Assembly: GCA_040387555.1 (NCBI GenBank)
Contig: JAZKDO010000001.1
Coordinates: forward strand, 630,574 to 694,573
DNA from: UBA4416 sp040387555
GTDB taxonomy: Bacteria; Bacteroidota; Bacteroidia; B-17B0; Aurantibacillaceae
Length of the DNA: 64,000 nt
Direction: 5' to 3'
Shown here: positions 18,001 to 26,017 of the stretch, in pieces
Numbering within the stretch: the stretch's first letter is position 1
Layout: each line of letters starts with the position of its first letter
Made by a program: the position numbers and the translations under genes
The notes under the pieces: generated by a model
What the model saw: only the letters and a program-made list of their open reading frames with translations
The model's database searches: none
What the model was told of the DNA's origin: nothing

Positions 18001-18953
18001 TCCAATATATTGGCAGCCGTTTTATTTGAATATATACAAATACCTTTATGTATAAAAATACCAATTGGTGAAGTATCCAATAAGTTTTTGTAATTATTCC
18101 ATTTTTGCTCTAATTCCAATTGAGCATGTTTTTCCTTAGTAATATCACGACTTATTCCTAAAATAAATTTGATTTTACCTTTCTCATCAAATATTGGTGA
18201 ATAATTATCTTCTAACCAAATAAGTTTACCTGACTTTGTTTTATACTGAAAAGTAGCTGTGGTATGTTTTAAAGTGTTATTTTTTTGACGTTTACTAATA
18301 CTTAAATCAAAAGCTTTATACGCTTTTATATCCGTGACAATTAATGTTCCTAAATTTCCATTTTTATAAAATTCCTCGGGTGCATAACCGAGAATCTTTT
18401 TAATGGAAGGGCTGATATATATATATTTTGGTTTTGGATGATACGTATAAAAATAAATAAGATCATTTGCGTTACCTGTTATTAGCTCAAGATTCTGTTT
18501 AGCTGAAGCCAAATCTTCACGGTACTTTACCTGCTCAGATATATCAGAAAATATAGTTTGAACTGCATTTTGTCCTTTAAATAAAATAGCATTTGATTTA
18601 ACTTCTAAATCTATGACCTGACCTTTTGCATTTTTAATTTTCAGTTCAAATGGAATAAATTCCGCATTATGCTTTAAAATTTTGTTGATGTTTTCCTTGA
18701 TCCTTATATGAAATTCAGGTAATAAAAAATCAAAAATTGAATGTGTATGAAGGGATTTTTGTAATTTTAAAGAAGGTTTAAAAATTTTTAAACCTTCTTT
18801 ATTCAGATATAAAATTTTATTGGAAGTAAAAATTACTACTGCTATTGGTAATTTTTCAAGTACTGATATTAATTCTGCATCCTTTACAGAATCAGTGATT
18901 TTAGAGCCTACCTTTTTTGAAACTGGTTTTTTATTCATCACCTTGTTTCTCAT
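15087..18953 (-). CDS. multi-PAS cytoplasmic sensor histidine kinase (HisKA_2 type)
   Basis: A 1288-residue kinase without transmembrane segments or signal peptide, so the sensor is cytoplasmic. Three diverse PAS domains (about 30-140, 150-275, 285-400) are followed by a coiled coil and five closely similar PAS modules starting near 435, 573, 706, 836 and 964. Each of these begins with a segment like AKLxAIFESGxxLIWTVxK followed by TSFNxNY. The dimerisation domain is HisKA_2, with the phosphoacceptor His in EVHHRVKNNMQ near residue 1100. The ATPase domain (GDNGIGIP, LGLQLVETL) ends the protein. An in-frame ATG at 18938 overlaps the stop of the preceding MORN gene and is an equally good start. 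The response regulator follows at 3 bp. Confidence 0.92.
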   Translation of the reverse strand: MRNKVMNKKPVSKKVGSKITDSVKDAELISVLEKLPIAVVIFTSNKILYLNKEGLKIFKPSLKLQKSLHTHSIFDFLLPEFHIRIKENINKILKHNAEFIPFELKIKNAKGQVIDLEVKSNAILFKGQNAVQTIFSDISEQVKYREDLASAKQNLELITGNANDLIYFYTYHPKPKYIYISPSIKKILGYAPEEFYKNGNLGTLIVTDIKAYKAFDLSISKRQKNNTLKHTTATFQYKTKSGKLIWLEDNYSPIFDEKGKIKFILGISRDITKEKHAQLELEQKWNNYKNLLDTSPIGIFIHKGICIYSNKTAANILEVKDPKKLMGKNLLDFLLPDQRERALDRMQKALKGEEQIDSPYQAKTIKGKIIDVELKTVPFVYDGEPCVQTTIIDISAEKALSREKLRAEIAEETNKSLTKEISFRQKIQHELMTQTLKYEAIFNSTSLLIWTIDRGLRFTSFNLNYYNHIKYNFGHNLEIGQNISEIKSKPQSNLKVDLWNKKYKEFFKHKKDNKAEFFEIKNTNIKGETYYREIYLHPIRSSEGKIIEIAVIGQDTTERRLSEQKIIEQSAKLQAIFESGKQLIWTVDKNYFFTSFNNNFSDAMYDVYKVKPKIENKIYRPQKTKKGIEYHNWWIKKYNEVFNTGNGIEFTTEQLDTNKKKVFRQIFLHPILRNGKVEEVSCISNDVTELKYLQSESINQAAKLTSIFESSSHLIWTVDKEFKVTSFNKNFSKSFKIYNKATPVLNCQLHTLLPQRLQAEYKSYWYSIYKKVLQGNTLKLERQQKEPNGNINFKEIYLNPVRNANNEIIEVACLAHDITENKQFEQRIIDQSAKLKAIFESGNHLIWTVNKNLELTSYNKNYYNQVKDNLVKRKAEGKKVISVLDTILNKAKKDFWINKYKLVLKGKPHVFVHESTVNKVVVYREIYLYPIFLNDNVVEVSVIAQDITERIENENKIIEQSAKLKAIFESGDQLMWTITKDMKLTSFNQNYANSVYDFYGYYPELGKSVRSNKTTGYHNVWDEKYEMAFQGKQVEFISERLKKDNTKIIRQILLYPIKDINNRVIEISGIGFDITENKRNEEKITQSLKEKDILLKEVHHRVKNNMQVISSILNLQSSYVKDNYALNLLKECQNRIKSMAFIHESLYQTKNFESVNFSEYVTTLSKNLVHTYSISTKKIKLILTLDNLFLSLDASIPCGLIINEIISNSLKYAFPDNRDGIIFVTLRVIKKQVKIEVGDNGIGIPESIDVKNTQTLGLQLVETLVEQLNGTLNLKRKNGTTFSIEFKI

Positions 18954-20646
18954 CTTTCTTTTTATCTTTCTCTAATAAAATGGTTTTATCCGGTTTTTTA
19001 TTATAGATGGATGAATAATCTCTTAAACTTTCTTCATAGGTGGGTGTTACTTTAACTCCCTGAAATTTTACTTCTATATCATTTTCATAATAAATAGTAA
19101 GGTAGTTAAAGCCGGCTTCATCATAAAACTTCCAATCGTTTTGTTTTACTCCACCTGTGAAACTTCCTTGTGTCATCTTACGCCCATTTTCATAATACCA
19201 GGTGTGTTGCCCATCTTCGTCTCCATTTAAAAAACGTCCTTCAAATCGTAATTTTTCTTTAGGCATATAATAGCTTTTCCATAAACTATCGGGTTTATCA
19301 TTCACATATTTTCCAACTTCTCTATACTCCGGTGTTTCATAAACCCAAAGACCTTCCTGCATATCTTCAACAAATTCACCTTTCGTTATAATTTTACCAT
19401 CTTCTGTGTATTCAGTCATTAAGCCGTCTCTTAAATTATCCAGATAAAGCTCTTCTCGCATTAGAGCACCATTTTCGTAGAACCATTTCCAGTCGCCCTG
19501 AGCGCGTCCTTTCTTATCATACTTTCCGCGTTGCTCAATTTGCTTATTCGGGTAATAAAAAATCCAATCACCAACGCGCTTTCCATTAGCATATAAACCT
19601 TTAGCTCTGAATTCGCCTGAATTATGATACTCTGTCCATATACCAATTTTGTTTCGCATAGAATCAACAGCACCATACTCTAATTTAATTCCTTCTAAAA
19701 ATGTGATTGCAGAATCTGGAACAGCCCTGTTTCTACATACATATTTTTTTATCATTACATCACTGGTATCATCGCGTGCCACTGGTAATGAATCACACAT
19801 ATATTTTTGACGGTAATGATAATGGGTACCAACAGGCATACCATTAATATAACCACCTTCATATTTCATGGTCCCGTCTTCATAAAAATCTTTATATACA
19901 TCAAGTTTTGCTAATTCAGGTGCATTTTTAACTTTCTTGCCATTATTAAATTTTTCTGTATTGGTTAAGTTTCCTTTTTTATCATAAGCTTTTACATAAC
20001 CGTCAATCACATCATCTTTATATTTTTTTTCTTCTTTTACTTTTCCGTCTTCAAAGAAATCTTTCCATAAACCTTGTTTTTTTCCATTCTCATCCTTTCT
20101 GTTTAAACGTTCCACGGAGGCTAAAATTCCTCCCTGGTATTTCATGATTGAAATAATTACAGAATCCTCGGAATATTCATAAGCTAATCCATCAGGCCTT
20201 CCTTTAACATATGGAGTTAATAATTTTGTTTTACCTGAAGGATAATAAACAAACATATTACCTTGCTTAATATCATTTACAAATAGTTCTTTACTGGAAA
20301 CTCGTTGATTGGTATCATAATTAAACGTATAGCCATTTTTCTTCCCTTCTAAATAGTTAACTGATATTGTTATTCTTCCTTTTTCTGAATAAAATTTCCA
20401 AATACTGTCCAATTGAAAATCTTTACGATTTCCTTCTATTTTTAATTTTCCGTTTTTATAATAATTTTTCCAATATCCATCCGCTTTTCCATCACGCATG
20501 GTTCCCTCAGAAGATTTTGATCCATTTTCGTAGTAAAAAATATTATAACCGTTGGGATTCGTTACCTGAGCAATAGATACCTTCTGAACTGCAACCAGAA
20601 AAAAAAGTAATAAAAAAATATTTTTTAAGCTAATATTCAATAACAT
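18931..20646 (-). CDS. secreted MORN-repeat (YwqK-like) protein
   Basis: A 571-residue protein with a signal peptide (hydrophobic residues 10-26, cleavage after SIAQ). The rest is many MORN-type repeats of about 23 residues, built on patterns such as YYENGxxxxEGxxxxGKxxGxWKxYY. Repeats like these are labelled YwqK-family antitoxin in databases, but the length, export signal and context give no support for a toxin-antitoxin role. It is the first gene of a three-gene unit with the kinase and regulator, overlapping the kinase by 8 to 23 bp. That suggests a linked role, perhaps at the envelope, though the link is inferred only from gene order. nadA lies 53 bp upstream. Confidence 0.85.
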   Translation of the reverse strand: MLLNISLKNIFLLLFFLVAVQKVSIAQVTNPNGYNIFYYENGSKSSEGTMRDGKADGYWKNYYKNGKLKIEGNRKDFQLDSIWKFYSEKGRITISVNYLEGKKNGYTFNYDTNQRVSSKELFVNDIKQGNMFVYYPSGKTKLLTPYVKGRPDGLAYEYSEDSVIISIMKYQGGILASVERLNRKDENGKKQGLWKDFFEDGKVKEEKKYKDDVIDGYVKAYDKKGNLTNTEKFNNGKKVKNAPELAKLDVYKDFYEDGTMKYEGGYINGMPVGTHYHYRQKYMCDSLPVARDDTSDVMIKKYVCRNRAVPDSAITFLEGIKLEYGAVDSMRNKIGIWTEYHNSGEFRAKGLYANGKRVGDWIFYYPNKQIEQRGKYDKKGRAQGDWKWFYENGALMREELYLDNLRDGLMTEYTEDGKIITKGEFVEDMQEGLWVYETPEYREVGKYVNDKPDSLWKSYYMPKEKLRFEGRFLNGDEDGQHTWYYENGRKMTQGSFTGGVKQNDWKFYDEAGFNYLTIYYENDIEVKFQGVKVTPTYEESLRDYSSIYNKKPDKTILLEKDKKKDEKQGDE

Positions 20647-20699
20647 CTGGGTATTAATCTTCTAATTTAAAATTTATAATTCAAAAATTGAAATTTAGT

Positions 20700-21677
20700 T
20701 TACAAACCAAATTTAGCTGATAATTCAAGCATTTTTGCAATTGGTTTTTTTGCTTTTTCAATTAATTCATCACTCATTAATAATTCTGGCTGCTCATATT
20801 TTAAAGCAATGTAAATTTTTTCAAGAGTGTTTAATTTCATATACGGACAATCATTACAGGCACAATTATTATTTGGTGGCGCTGGTATAAATGTTTTTTC
20901 AGGACTAGCTTTTTGCATTTGATGAATGATACCGGCCTCTGTTAACACTATAAATTCCTGTACGTCGGATTTCTTACTATAATTTAATATAGCCGTGGTA
21001 CTTCCAATAAAATCCGCATGCTCTAATATTGGCTCTTCACATTCAGGATGGGCTAAGACAACGGCTTTTAGATGTTGAGCCTTTAATTTTATAAGTTTTT
21101 CTAAACTAAAAATTTCATGTACCAAGCACGCTCCGTTCCATAAAACCATGTTACGACCGGTCACTTTATTTATATAGGCTCCTAAATTCTTATCAGGAGC
21201 AAATATGATTTTCTGATCTTTAGGGAATGACTCTACAATTTGAACCGCATTTGTAGACGTTACAATGACATCTGACAGCACTTTGATATCTGCAGTGCAG
21301 TTTATATAGGTTAATACCACATGATCAGGGTGAGCTGCTTTAAATGCGGCAAATTCATTTGGCGGACAAGAATCAGCTAAAGAACAACCTGCTTTTAAAT
21401 CGGGAATTAAAACTTTAGTTTTAGGATTCAATATTTTAGCGGTTTCTGCCATAAAATGAACTCCGGCAAATAAAATGATGTCAGCTTTGGTTTTTTCGGC
21501 TTGTTGAGCAAGACCTAAACTGTCACCAATATAGTCTGCAATATCTTGAATATCAGCGTCTTGGTAGTAGTGAGCGAGGATGATGGCGTTCTTGGTTTCC
21601 TTAAGATGCGCAATCTCTTTGAACAAATCAAGCGATGGATCTATTTTTTTTTCGAGGAAACCTTTTTCTAAATTCAT
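20700..21677 (-). CDS. nadA: quinolinate synthase NadA
   Basis: NadA condenses iminoaspartate with dihydroxyacetone phosphate to quinolinate in NAD biosynthesis. The 325 residues match the family. Motifs seen: ILAHYYQDADIQDIADYIGDS near the N-terminus, then the three [4Fe-4S] cluster cysteines: Cys98 in GCSLADSC, Cys184 in WNGACLVHE and, most probably, Cys277 in the CACNDC cluster. Substrate-binding PECEEP is near residue 212. The partner nadB is not in this window. The gene stands upstream of the MORN-kinase-regulator unit at 53 bp and may share its transcript, but the pathways are unrelated. Confidence 0.96.
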   Translation of the reverse strand: MNLEKGFLEKKIDPSLDLFKEIAHLKETKNAIILAHYYQDADIQDIADYIGDSLGLAQQAEKTKADIILFAGVHFMAETAKILNPKTKVLIPDLKAGCSLADSCPPNEFAAFKAAHPDHVVLTYINCTADIKVLSDVIVTSTNAVQIVESFPKDQKIIFAPDKNLGAYINKVTGRNMVLWNGACLVHEIFSLEKLIKLKAQHLKAVVLAHPECEEPILEHADFIGSTTAILNYSKKSDVQEFIVLTEAGIIHQMQKASPEKTFIPAPPNNNCACNDCPYMKLNTLEKIYIALKYEQPELLMSDELIEKAKKPIAKMLELSAKFGL

Positions 21678-22046
21678 ATAATATTAATAAAAGAATTTTA
21701 AAATTTTAAAATATGGTTATAGTATATAAGCTGTTAGTACTGTGTAAAAATAAGCTTTTGTTTACTTGTATTAATGCTAATTTACGTTCTGTTAACATTT
21801 ATTAAACCATTAAATGTTATATATATTGTTGATTTTTAGAAAGATCGTTAGTAATGAACAATGTCTCTTAGAAATGAAATGGTTAATAAGATTAGTTTGA
21901 ATGAGGTAAATTTAGTGTGTGTAAAACTGTATAAGCAACCCACTAGTTTTTGAAAGTAAATTTTGAAGTTCAAAAAATTAAGCTAAGTAAATTAGCTATT
22001 AACAAAGCGCTAAATATTTACAGAAACTTATTAACGTGTAATTTAA

Positions 22047-22055
22047 TTATCCACA
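22047..22055 (+). promoter_or_regulatory. consensus DnaA box
   Basis: TTATCCACA matches the canonical DnaA binding sequence exactly. It is the only perfect copy I see in this gap. A single perfect 9-mer is not rare in a 64-kb AT-rich window, so the meaning depends on its neighbours. Confidence 0.5.
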
Positions 22056-22083
22056 GCAATGTTGTTAACTCGCACTGTATTTA

Positions 22084-22138
22084 AAGCGCTCATAATCAGC
22101 GCTTGTTGTTATGAGTGTTAATTAACGTTTATAACAAC
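22084..22138. repeat. hairpin plus nested dyad in the gap before rpiB
   Basis: AAGCGCT and AGCGCTT (22084-22104) form a 7-bp hairpin with a 7-nt loop. Immediately after it, GTTGTTAT (22105-22112) and ATAACAAC (22131-22138) flank the perfect palindrome GTTAATTAAC (22117-22126), symmetrically about one centre. The arrangement looks like a protein-binding dyad rather than a terminator, since no T run follows. Confidence 0.5.
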
Positions 22139-22486
22139 CTTTTAACAAAACTTTGATATGATCAAAATTGCTAAAGGTAGCGCCCACTCCGTCTTTGAAC
22201 ATATAGAGATACTAATTTAGCATTTAAAAGAGCAATATATGAAGATTATCGGTAAAGACTGATTTTATATAGCCAGAGCTTATTAATATGATGTTATGGG
22301 ATGATAAATGAGTACTAAAACCAAATAATATATGAATGAAATTAGTAAGGTTACAGCAAGAATACGGATAAATTAAAACAATAAAGTGCCCAAAAAATAC
22401 GATGCTTGTGGTTGTTGGAAGTTTTTAAAGGGCTTGATGTTGTTACCGACGTTTAATTTTATAATTTTAGGAAAATTTTATAAAAA

Positions 22487-22915
22487 ATGAAAATTGCAAT
22501 AGGAAGCGACCACGCCGGCTTTGAATTAAAAGAGGTATTAATACCGTATTTAAAATCAAAAAATGTAGACGTTAGTGATAAAGGTTGTTTTTCCTTAGAG
22601 CGAGCAGATTATCCTGATGCCGCGCATGCTGTTGCAACTTCAATCTTAGAAAATGAAACCGAACTTGGCATATTAATGTGTGGAAGCGGAAATGGTATAA
22701 ATATAACTGCCAATAAGCATAAAGGTATTAGAGCAGCTTTATGTTGGAACGCTGAAATTACTGCCTTATCAAGACAACATAACGATGCCAATATTTTAAC
22801 TTTACCGGCCAGGTACATGACTGTAGAGGAAGCAAAAAAATGTGTAGACGCTTTTTTATCGGAAAAATTTGAAGGCGGAAGACATGCTGATAGAGTAAAA
22901 AAGATAGATTGTTAG
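22487..22915 (+). CDS. rpiB: ribose 5-phosphate isomerase B
   Basis: RpiB interconverts ribose 5-phosphate and ribulose 5-phosphate in the pentose phosphate pathway. The 142 residues fit the RpiB/LacAB family: SDHAGFELK at the start, the DKGC segment, the active-site CGSGNGINITANK near residue 65, and the C-terminal GGRHADRVKKI. It is unrelated in sequence to RpiA. The downstream membrane protein starts inside its last codons, implying translational coupling. Confidence 0.95.
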   Translation: MKIAIGSDHAGFELKEVLIPYLKSKNVDVSDKGCFSLERADYPDAAHAVATSILENETELGILMCGSGNGINITANKHKGIRAALCWNAEITALSRQHNDANILTLPARYMTVEEAKKCVDAFLSEKFEGGRHADRVKKIDC

Positions 22916-24435
22916 GCTATAACTTAAATATTTCTCTAAAAACCATTTTTTATTTTTTACTGGTTATTCTAATAGGCCAGCACATTCTTGTTTTTTTCAC
23001 TATAAACTTAAATTATCTGGATGATGACCAGATTATTATGTGGCTAGGGGCAAAAGACTATTCGCGTGGAATATTTCACGAACCAAGGTTTTATGGTCAG
23101 GCTTATAATACATTTATGGAAGCTTTGTTGGCGGTTCCGTTTATGTGGTTTAAAATGCCGGTTTATTTTGCTGTTCCTCTAGCAACTCACATTATATTTT
23201 TAACACCTTTTCTTTTTACCGCTTTTTATCTATTGAAACATAAATTAGAGGAAAAAGCTATTTTCGTTCTCCTGTTATTACTATGCATGCCTGTTGGCTA
23301 TGATGTTATGACTTCCATTCCCAGAGGCTTTATTACCGGAACCTTTTTCACATTATTTTTTGTAATTAATCTTTTACGCCCAAATAATTATAAATTCATT
23401 TTTATTAATACGTTATTTTCTTTGATTGGATACTTAGTTAATCCTAACTCTTTATTAATATCTGTTCCGTTTCTTTTTTATTTGTTTTTGCATAATTACC
23501 GAGATAAAAAATATTACCTAATCTCATTTGCAGGACTTTTCGCAGCTATTCCGTTTGAATTATTATTAAATCAATTTTACAGATCTCATCCCGAACACAT
23601 AGTATACACATTTGATAATGCTTTTAAGTGGAGTTATTTTGAAAAAGCGATTTCAAGATTAGACGCACATTTTGGACACATTGGTTTATTTATAGAGGGC
23701 TCGTGCGCCATTACTCTTATTCTTTTTGTTTTTGTGGGTACCTATTTTTTTAAGACTAATAAAAAATGGTTCTATTCGTTTTGCTTATTTTTATTCATAT
23801 TATTTGGATCTCTTTTTTTTCAGAAAATTTCACACGGAGGGTCGTGGCCATTCTTTTCATTAAGCAGAATGTTTATAGCCGTTCCTGTGTTTTATTTATG
23901 TTCTGTTGTTTTGATCAGGTATCCATTAAAAAAATTAGTACCGACTTTCACTTTAATAACGTTAATTTTTACAGGAATTAAATTATTTAATTATCAGAGT
24001 AAAATTGAAAATTATGGACTGGAAAAAAACTGGGTTGATGTCAACATATTTTCTTTAGAAAATGCTTTTCATCAATCAAATTCATTAAAAAGCGTTTGTA
24101 AAGAATATAATACTAACATGGTTATGATAGTGGGATGGTCCTGGAGAGATAATACGATTAATTATGGCGGACCGGCGCTGAATGATGATTATCCGAAGAC
24201 TTTTAAGCCTCACTTCGAGCGCCGCCGGTGGCGAACAGACGAAGAGTTAAATAGAGTCAATCCTGATTTTATAATTTACACCAGATATAATAATTTAGAT
24301 AGTTTATGTGCTGCAAAATATAAGGACGTAAACATTCAAAGAGTTAATGAATGGGGAACTTTTTATGTTTACAATAACAAGAAAACCACACTCGATTTTC
24401 TAAGATACATTCATGCTGAAACCTTAGGATTTTAA
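22909..24435 (+). CDS. polytopic membrane protein, GT-C glycosyltransferase-like
   Basis: A 508-residue protein with about ten transmembrane segments in the first 370 residues and a soluble C-terminal domain (about 375-508). The first loop after TM1 has the acidic stretch YLDDDQ near residue 37, at the place where GT-C enzymes keep their catalytic aspartates. This suggests a polyprenyl-phosphate-sugar-dependent glycosyltransferase, but no family can be named. The start is TTG, overlapping the rpiB stop by 7 bp; no in-frame ATG lies before Met44, which is already past TM1. The C-terminal part contains GWSWRDN and RRRWRTDEE segments of unknown role. Confidence 0.7.
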   Translation: MLGYNLNISLKTIFYFLLVILIGQHILVFFTINLNYLDDDQIIMWLGAKDYSRGIFHEPRFYGQAYNTFMEALLAVPFMWFKMPVYFAVPLATHIIFLTPFLFTAFYLLKHKLEEKAIFVLLLLLCMPVGYDVMTSIPRGFITGTFFTLFFVINLLRPNNYKFIFINTLFSLIGYLVNPNSLLISVPFLFYLFLHNYRDKKYYLISFAGLFAAIPFELLLNQFYRSHPEHIVYTFDNAFKWSYFEKAISRLDAHFGHIGLFIEGSCAITLILFVFVGTYFFKTNKKWFYSFCLFLFILFGSLFFQKISHGGSWPFFSLSRMFIAVPVFYLCSVVLIRYPLKKLVPTFTLITLIFTGIKLFNYQSKIENYGLEKNWVDVNIFSLENAFHQSNSLKSVCKEYNTNMVMIVGWSWRDNTINYGGPALNDDYPKTFKPHFERRRWRTDEELNRVNPDFIIYTRYNNLDSLCAAKYKDVNIQRVNEWGTFYVYNNKKTTLDFLRYIHAETLGF

Positions 24436-24574
24436 ACCGCTTTACGTTGATAATACACGGTTTGTTTAATGCTTAACTTTGCTTTTTAATTTTTTTCGTC
24501 AGTAACGGTTTATAATAAATCATGTATTATATTTCTGTTTTCACTAAAACATTCATGAAGTTTGGGCGCGCATC

Positions 24575-24631
24575 TTAACAATTTAGTAACATTAAGAGTA
24601 CTTTAAAATCACATAGGAAGGCTTATTTTTG
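24575..24631 (+). promoter_or_regulatory. putative phosphate-type regulatory region of the porin gene
   Basis: Two TAACA repeats (24576 and 24587) are spaced 11 bp apart, one DNA turn, like the direct repeats of PhoB boxes. A TATTTTTG -7 box matching TAnnTTTG lies at 24624-24631. No TTTG -33 element is seen, which fits an activator-dependent promoter. The same 11-bp spaced repeat precedes the PiT gene. Confidence 0.45.
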
Positions 24632-24653
24632 ACGCTCTATACTTTAAATTTAC

Positions 24654-25949
24654 ATGAGACAAGTAATAATTTTACTATTAACTTTTTTTTTAGCCCTTCA
24701 AAACGCTCAATCACAAGAAGTAAATGAGGTTTCAAACGACAGCCTTGTTAAAGAATTTAGACTTTTACAAAGAGAAATTAATGATTTAAAAGCGAACAAA
24801 TTTAAAACGCTGCCTTATTTTAATTATAAATCAGGTTTGGGGTTTGCAACACCAGATAGCTCTTACTCGATTAGCGTTAGGTTTAGAATTCAGAATCGCT
24901 TTTTAATGAACACGAAAGACGAAGATCATCTAGAAACCGGAAGCTGGGAAGCAAGGGTACGAAGATGTCGTTTAAGCTTCACTGGCCATGTTGTTAATCC
25001 TAAATGGAGTTACTATTTACAGCTATCTTTTTCTAGAGGAGATATGGATTGGAGTGATGCTGACGCTTCTGTGCAAAACACGAGTCCAAATGTTGTGAGG
25101 GACGCCATGATTTTTTACAAGCCTGTTACAAATCTTCAATTAGGTTTGGGGCAAGGTAAGCTGCCTGGAAATCGACAAAGGATTATTTCATCAGGCGCTC
25201 AGCAATTTTATGACAGGTCAATTGTAAATTCAAATTTTACGACGGATAGGGATTTTGGTGTGTTTGTAACTTACATAACACATTTAGGAAAAACCTTTAC
25301 AATTTTAACGAAACTCGCTGCAACCAGCGGTGAAGGCAGAAATTCCGTGAGCAGCAATCCAGGGCTAGCTTATACCGGCCGTTTAGAATTGTTGCCCCTT
25401 GGAATATTTACAGATGGTGGCGATTACTATGAAGGTGACCTTGTGAGGGAACCAAAACCAAAAATTTCCATCGCCGGTGGTTATCAACTAAATGATATGG
25501 CGGTAAGAACCGGAGGACAATTGGGAAAAGATTTGTTAGCAACAAGAAGTTTTAATGTATACATGGCAGATTTTCTTTTCAAATATAGAGGTATTGCCCT
25601 AAGCAGTGAATACATCCGGCGAGATACAGATGGATCTCCTTTAGTAACCGGAAGCGATGGAAAAACCAAGACGATTGTAACAGGAGACGGCATAAACACA
25701 CAGTTGAGTTATTGTTTTAGAAATATGTTTGAAATAGCCTTAAGACATTCTTTAATAAGTCCACATAATGATTTGTTGTTAAAAGTCAGAGAAAATGAAC
25801 AATATGGAGTAGGAGTTTCCAAGTATCTTAATAAACACAAGCTTAAGGTGCAAGGCAATTTATTTTATAACAGAGAAAGAGACTTAAATAAACAGGAAGA
25901 ACAAAATCAATATTTTTTTGGCGTAATCCAAATAGAATTAGGAATTTAG
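24654..25949 (+). CDS. OprO/OprP-type phosphate-selective porin
   Basis: A 431-residue outer-membrane beta-barrel with a signal peptide (1-20, cleaved near QSQ). A short predicted coiled coil (about 30-47) precedes the barrel, as in OprP-like proteins that trimerise. The barrel has alternating aromatic/polar strands and motifs such as ARVRRCRLSFTGHV and LGLGQGKLPGNRQR, typical of the porin O/P family in Bacteroidota. Its closeness to the PiT phosphate transporter gene 68 bp downstream supports a phosphate role: the porin would admit phosphate into the periplasm and PiT would carry it across the inner membrane. Confidence 0.8.
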   Translation: MRQVIILLLTFFLALQNAQSQEVNEVSNDSLVKEFRLLQREINDLKANKFKTLPYFNYKSGLGFATPDSSYSISVRFRIQNRFLMNTKDEDHLETGSWEARVRRCRLSFTGHVVNPKWSYYLQLSFSRGDMDWSDADASVQNTSPNVVRDAMIFYKPVTNLQLGLGQGKLPGNRQRIISSGAQQFYDRSIVNSNFTTDRDFGVFVTYITHLGKTFTILTKLAATSGEGRNSVSSNPGLAYTGRLELLPLGIFTDGGDYYEGDLVREPKPKISIAGGYQLNDMAVRTGGQLGKDLLATRSFNVYMADFLFKYRGIALSSEYIRRDTDGSPLVTGSDGKTKTIVTGDGINTQLSYCFRNMFEIALRHSLISPHNDLLLKVRENEQYGVGVSKYLNKHKLKVQGNLFYNRERDLNKQEEQNQYFFGVIQIELGI

Positions 25950-25959
25950 GCCTCAGAAA

Positions 25960-26004
25960 TTAACATTAACATAACACAGGAAAGCATATAACGCTTTACT
26001 TTTA
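25960..26004 (+). promoter_or_regulatory. putative phosphate-type regulatory region of the PiT gene
   Basis: TTAACATTAACATAACA (25960-25976) contains TAACA repeats at 25961 and 25972, again 11 bp apart, with a third in between. TACTTTTA (25997-26004) is a near match to TAnnTTTG. It begins 11 bp after the porin stop, so PiT may have its own promoter besides readthrough. Confidence 0.4.
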
Positions 26005-26017
26005 CAAAAACAGCAAA

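Larger units (their letters stand above)
21678..22486. other. 0.8 kb AT-rich non-coding region, possible origin-like segment
   Basis: No credible gene. It contains one perfect DnaA box TTATCCACA (22047-22055) and several GTTAAC/TTAAC motifs. An AAGCGCT/AGCGCTT hairpin lies at 22084-22104, a further AAAGCGCT at 22004-22011, and a nested dyad at 22105-22138. The two flanking genes are divergent, so promoters for nadA and rpiB must also be here. An origin role is an inference from motif content and from the parS cluster 10 kb away; dnaA itself is not in the window. Confidence 0.45.

Noticed and set aside
18931..20646. MORN-repeat protein as the antitoxin of a toxin-antitoxin pair
   Set aside because: That is a database label for the repeat family. 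Here the protein is long, has a signal peptide and lies with a kinase and regulator, with no small toxin gene beside it.
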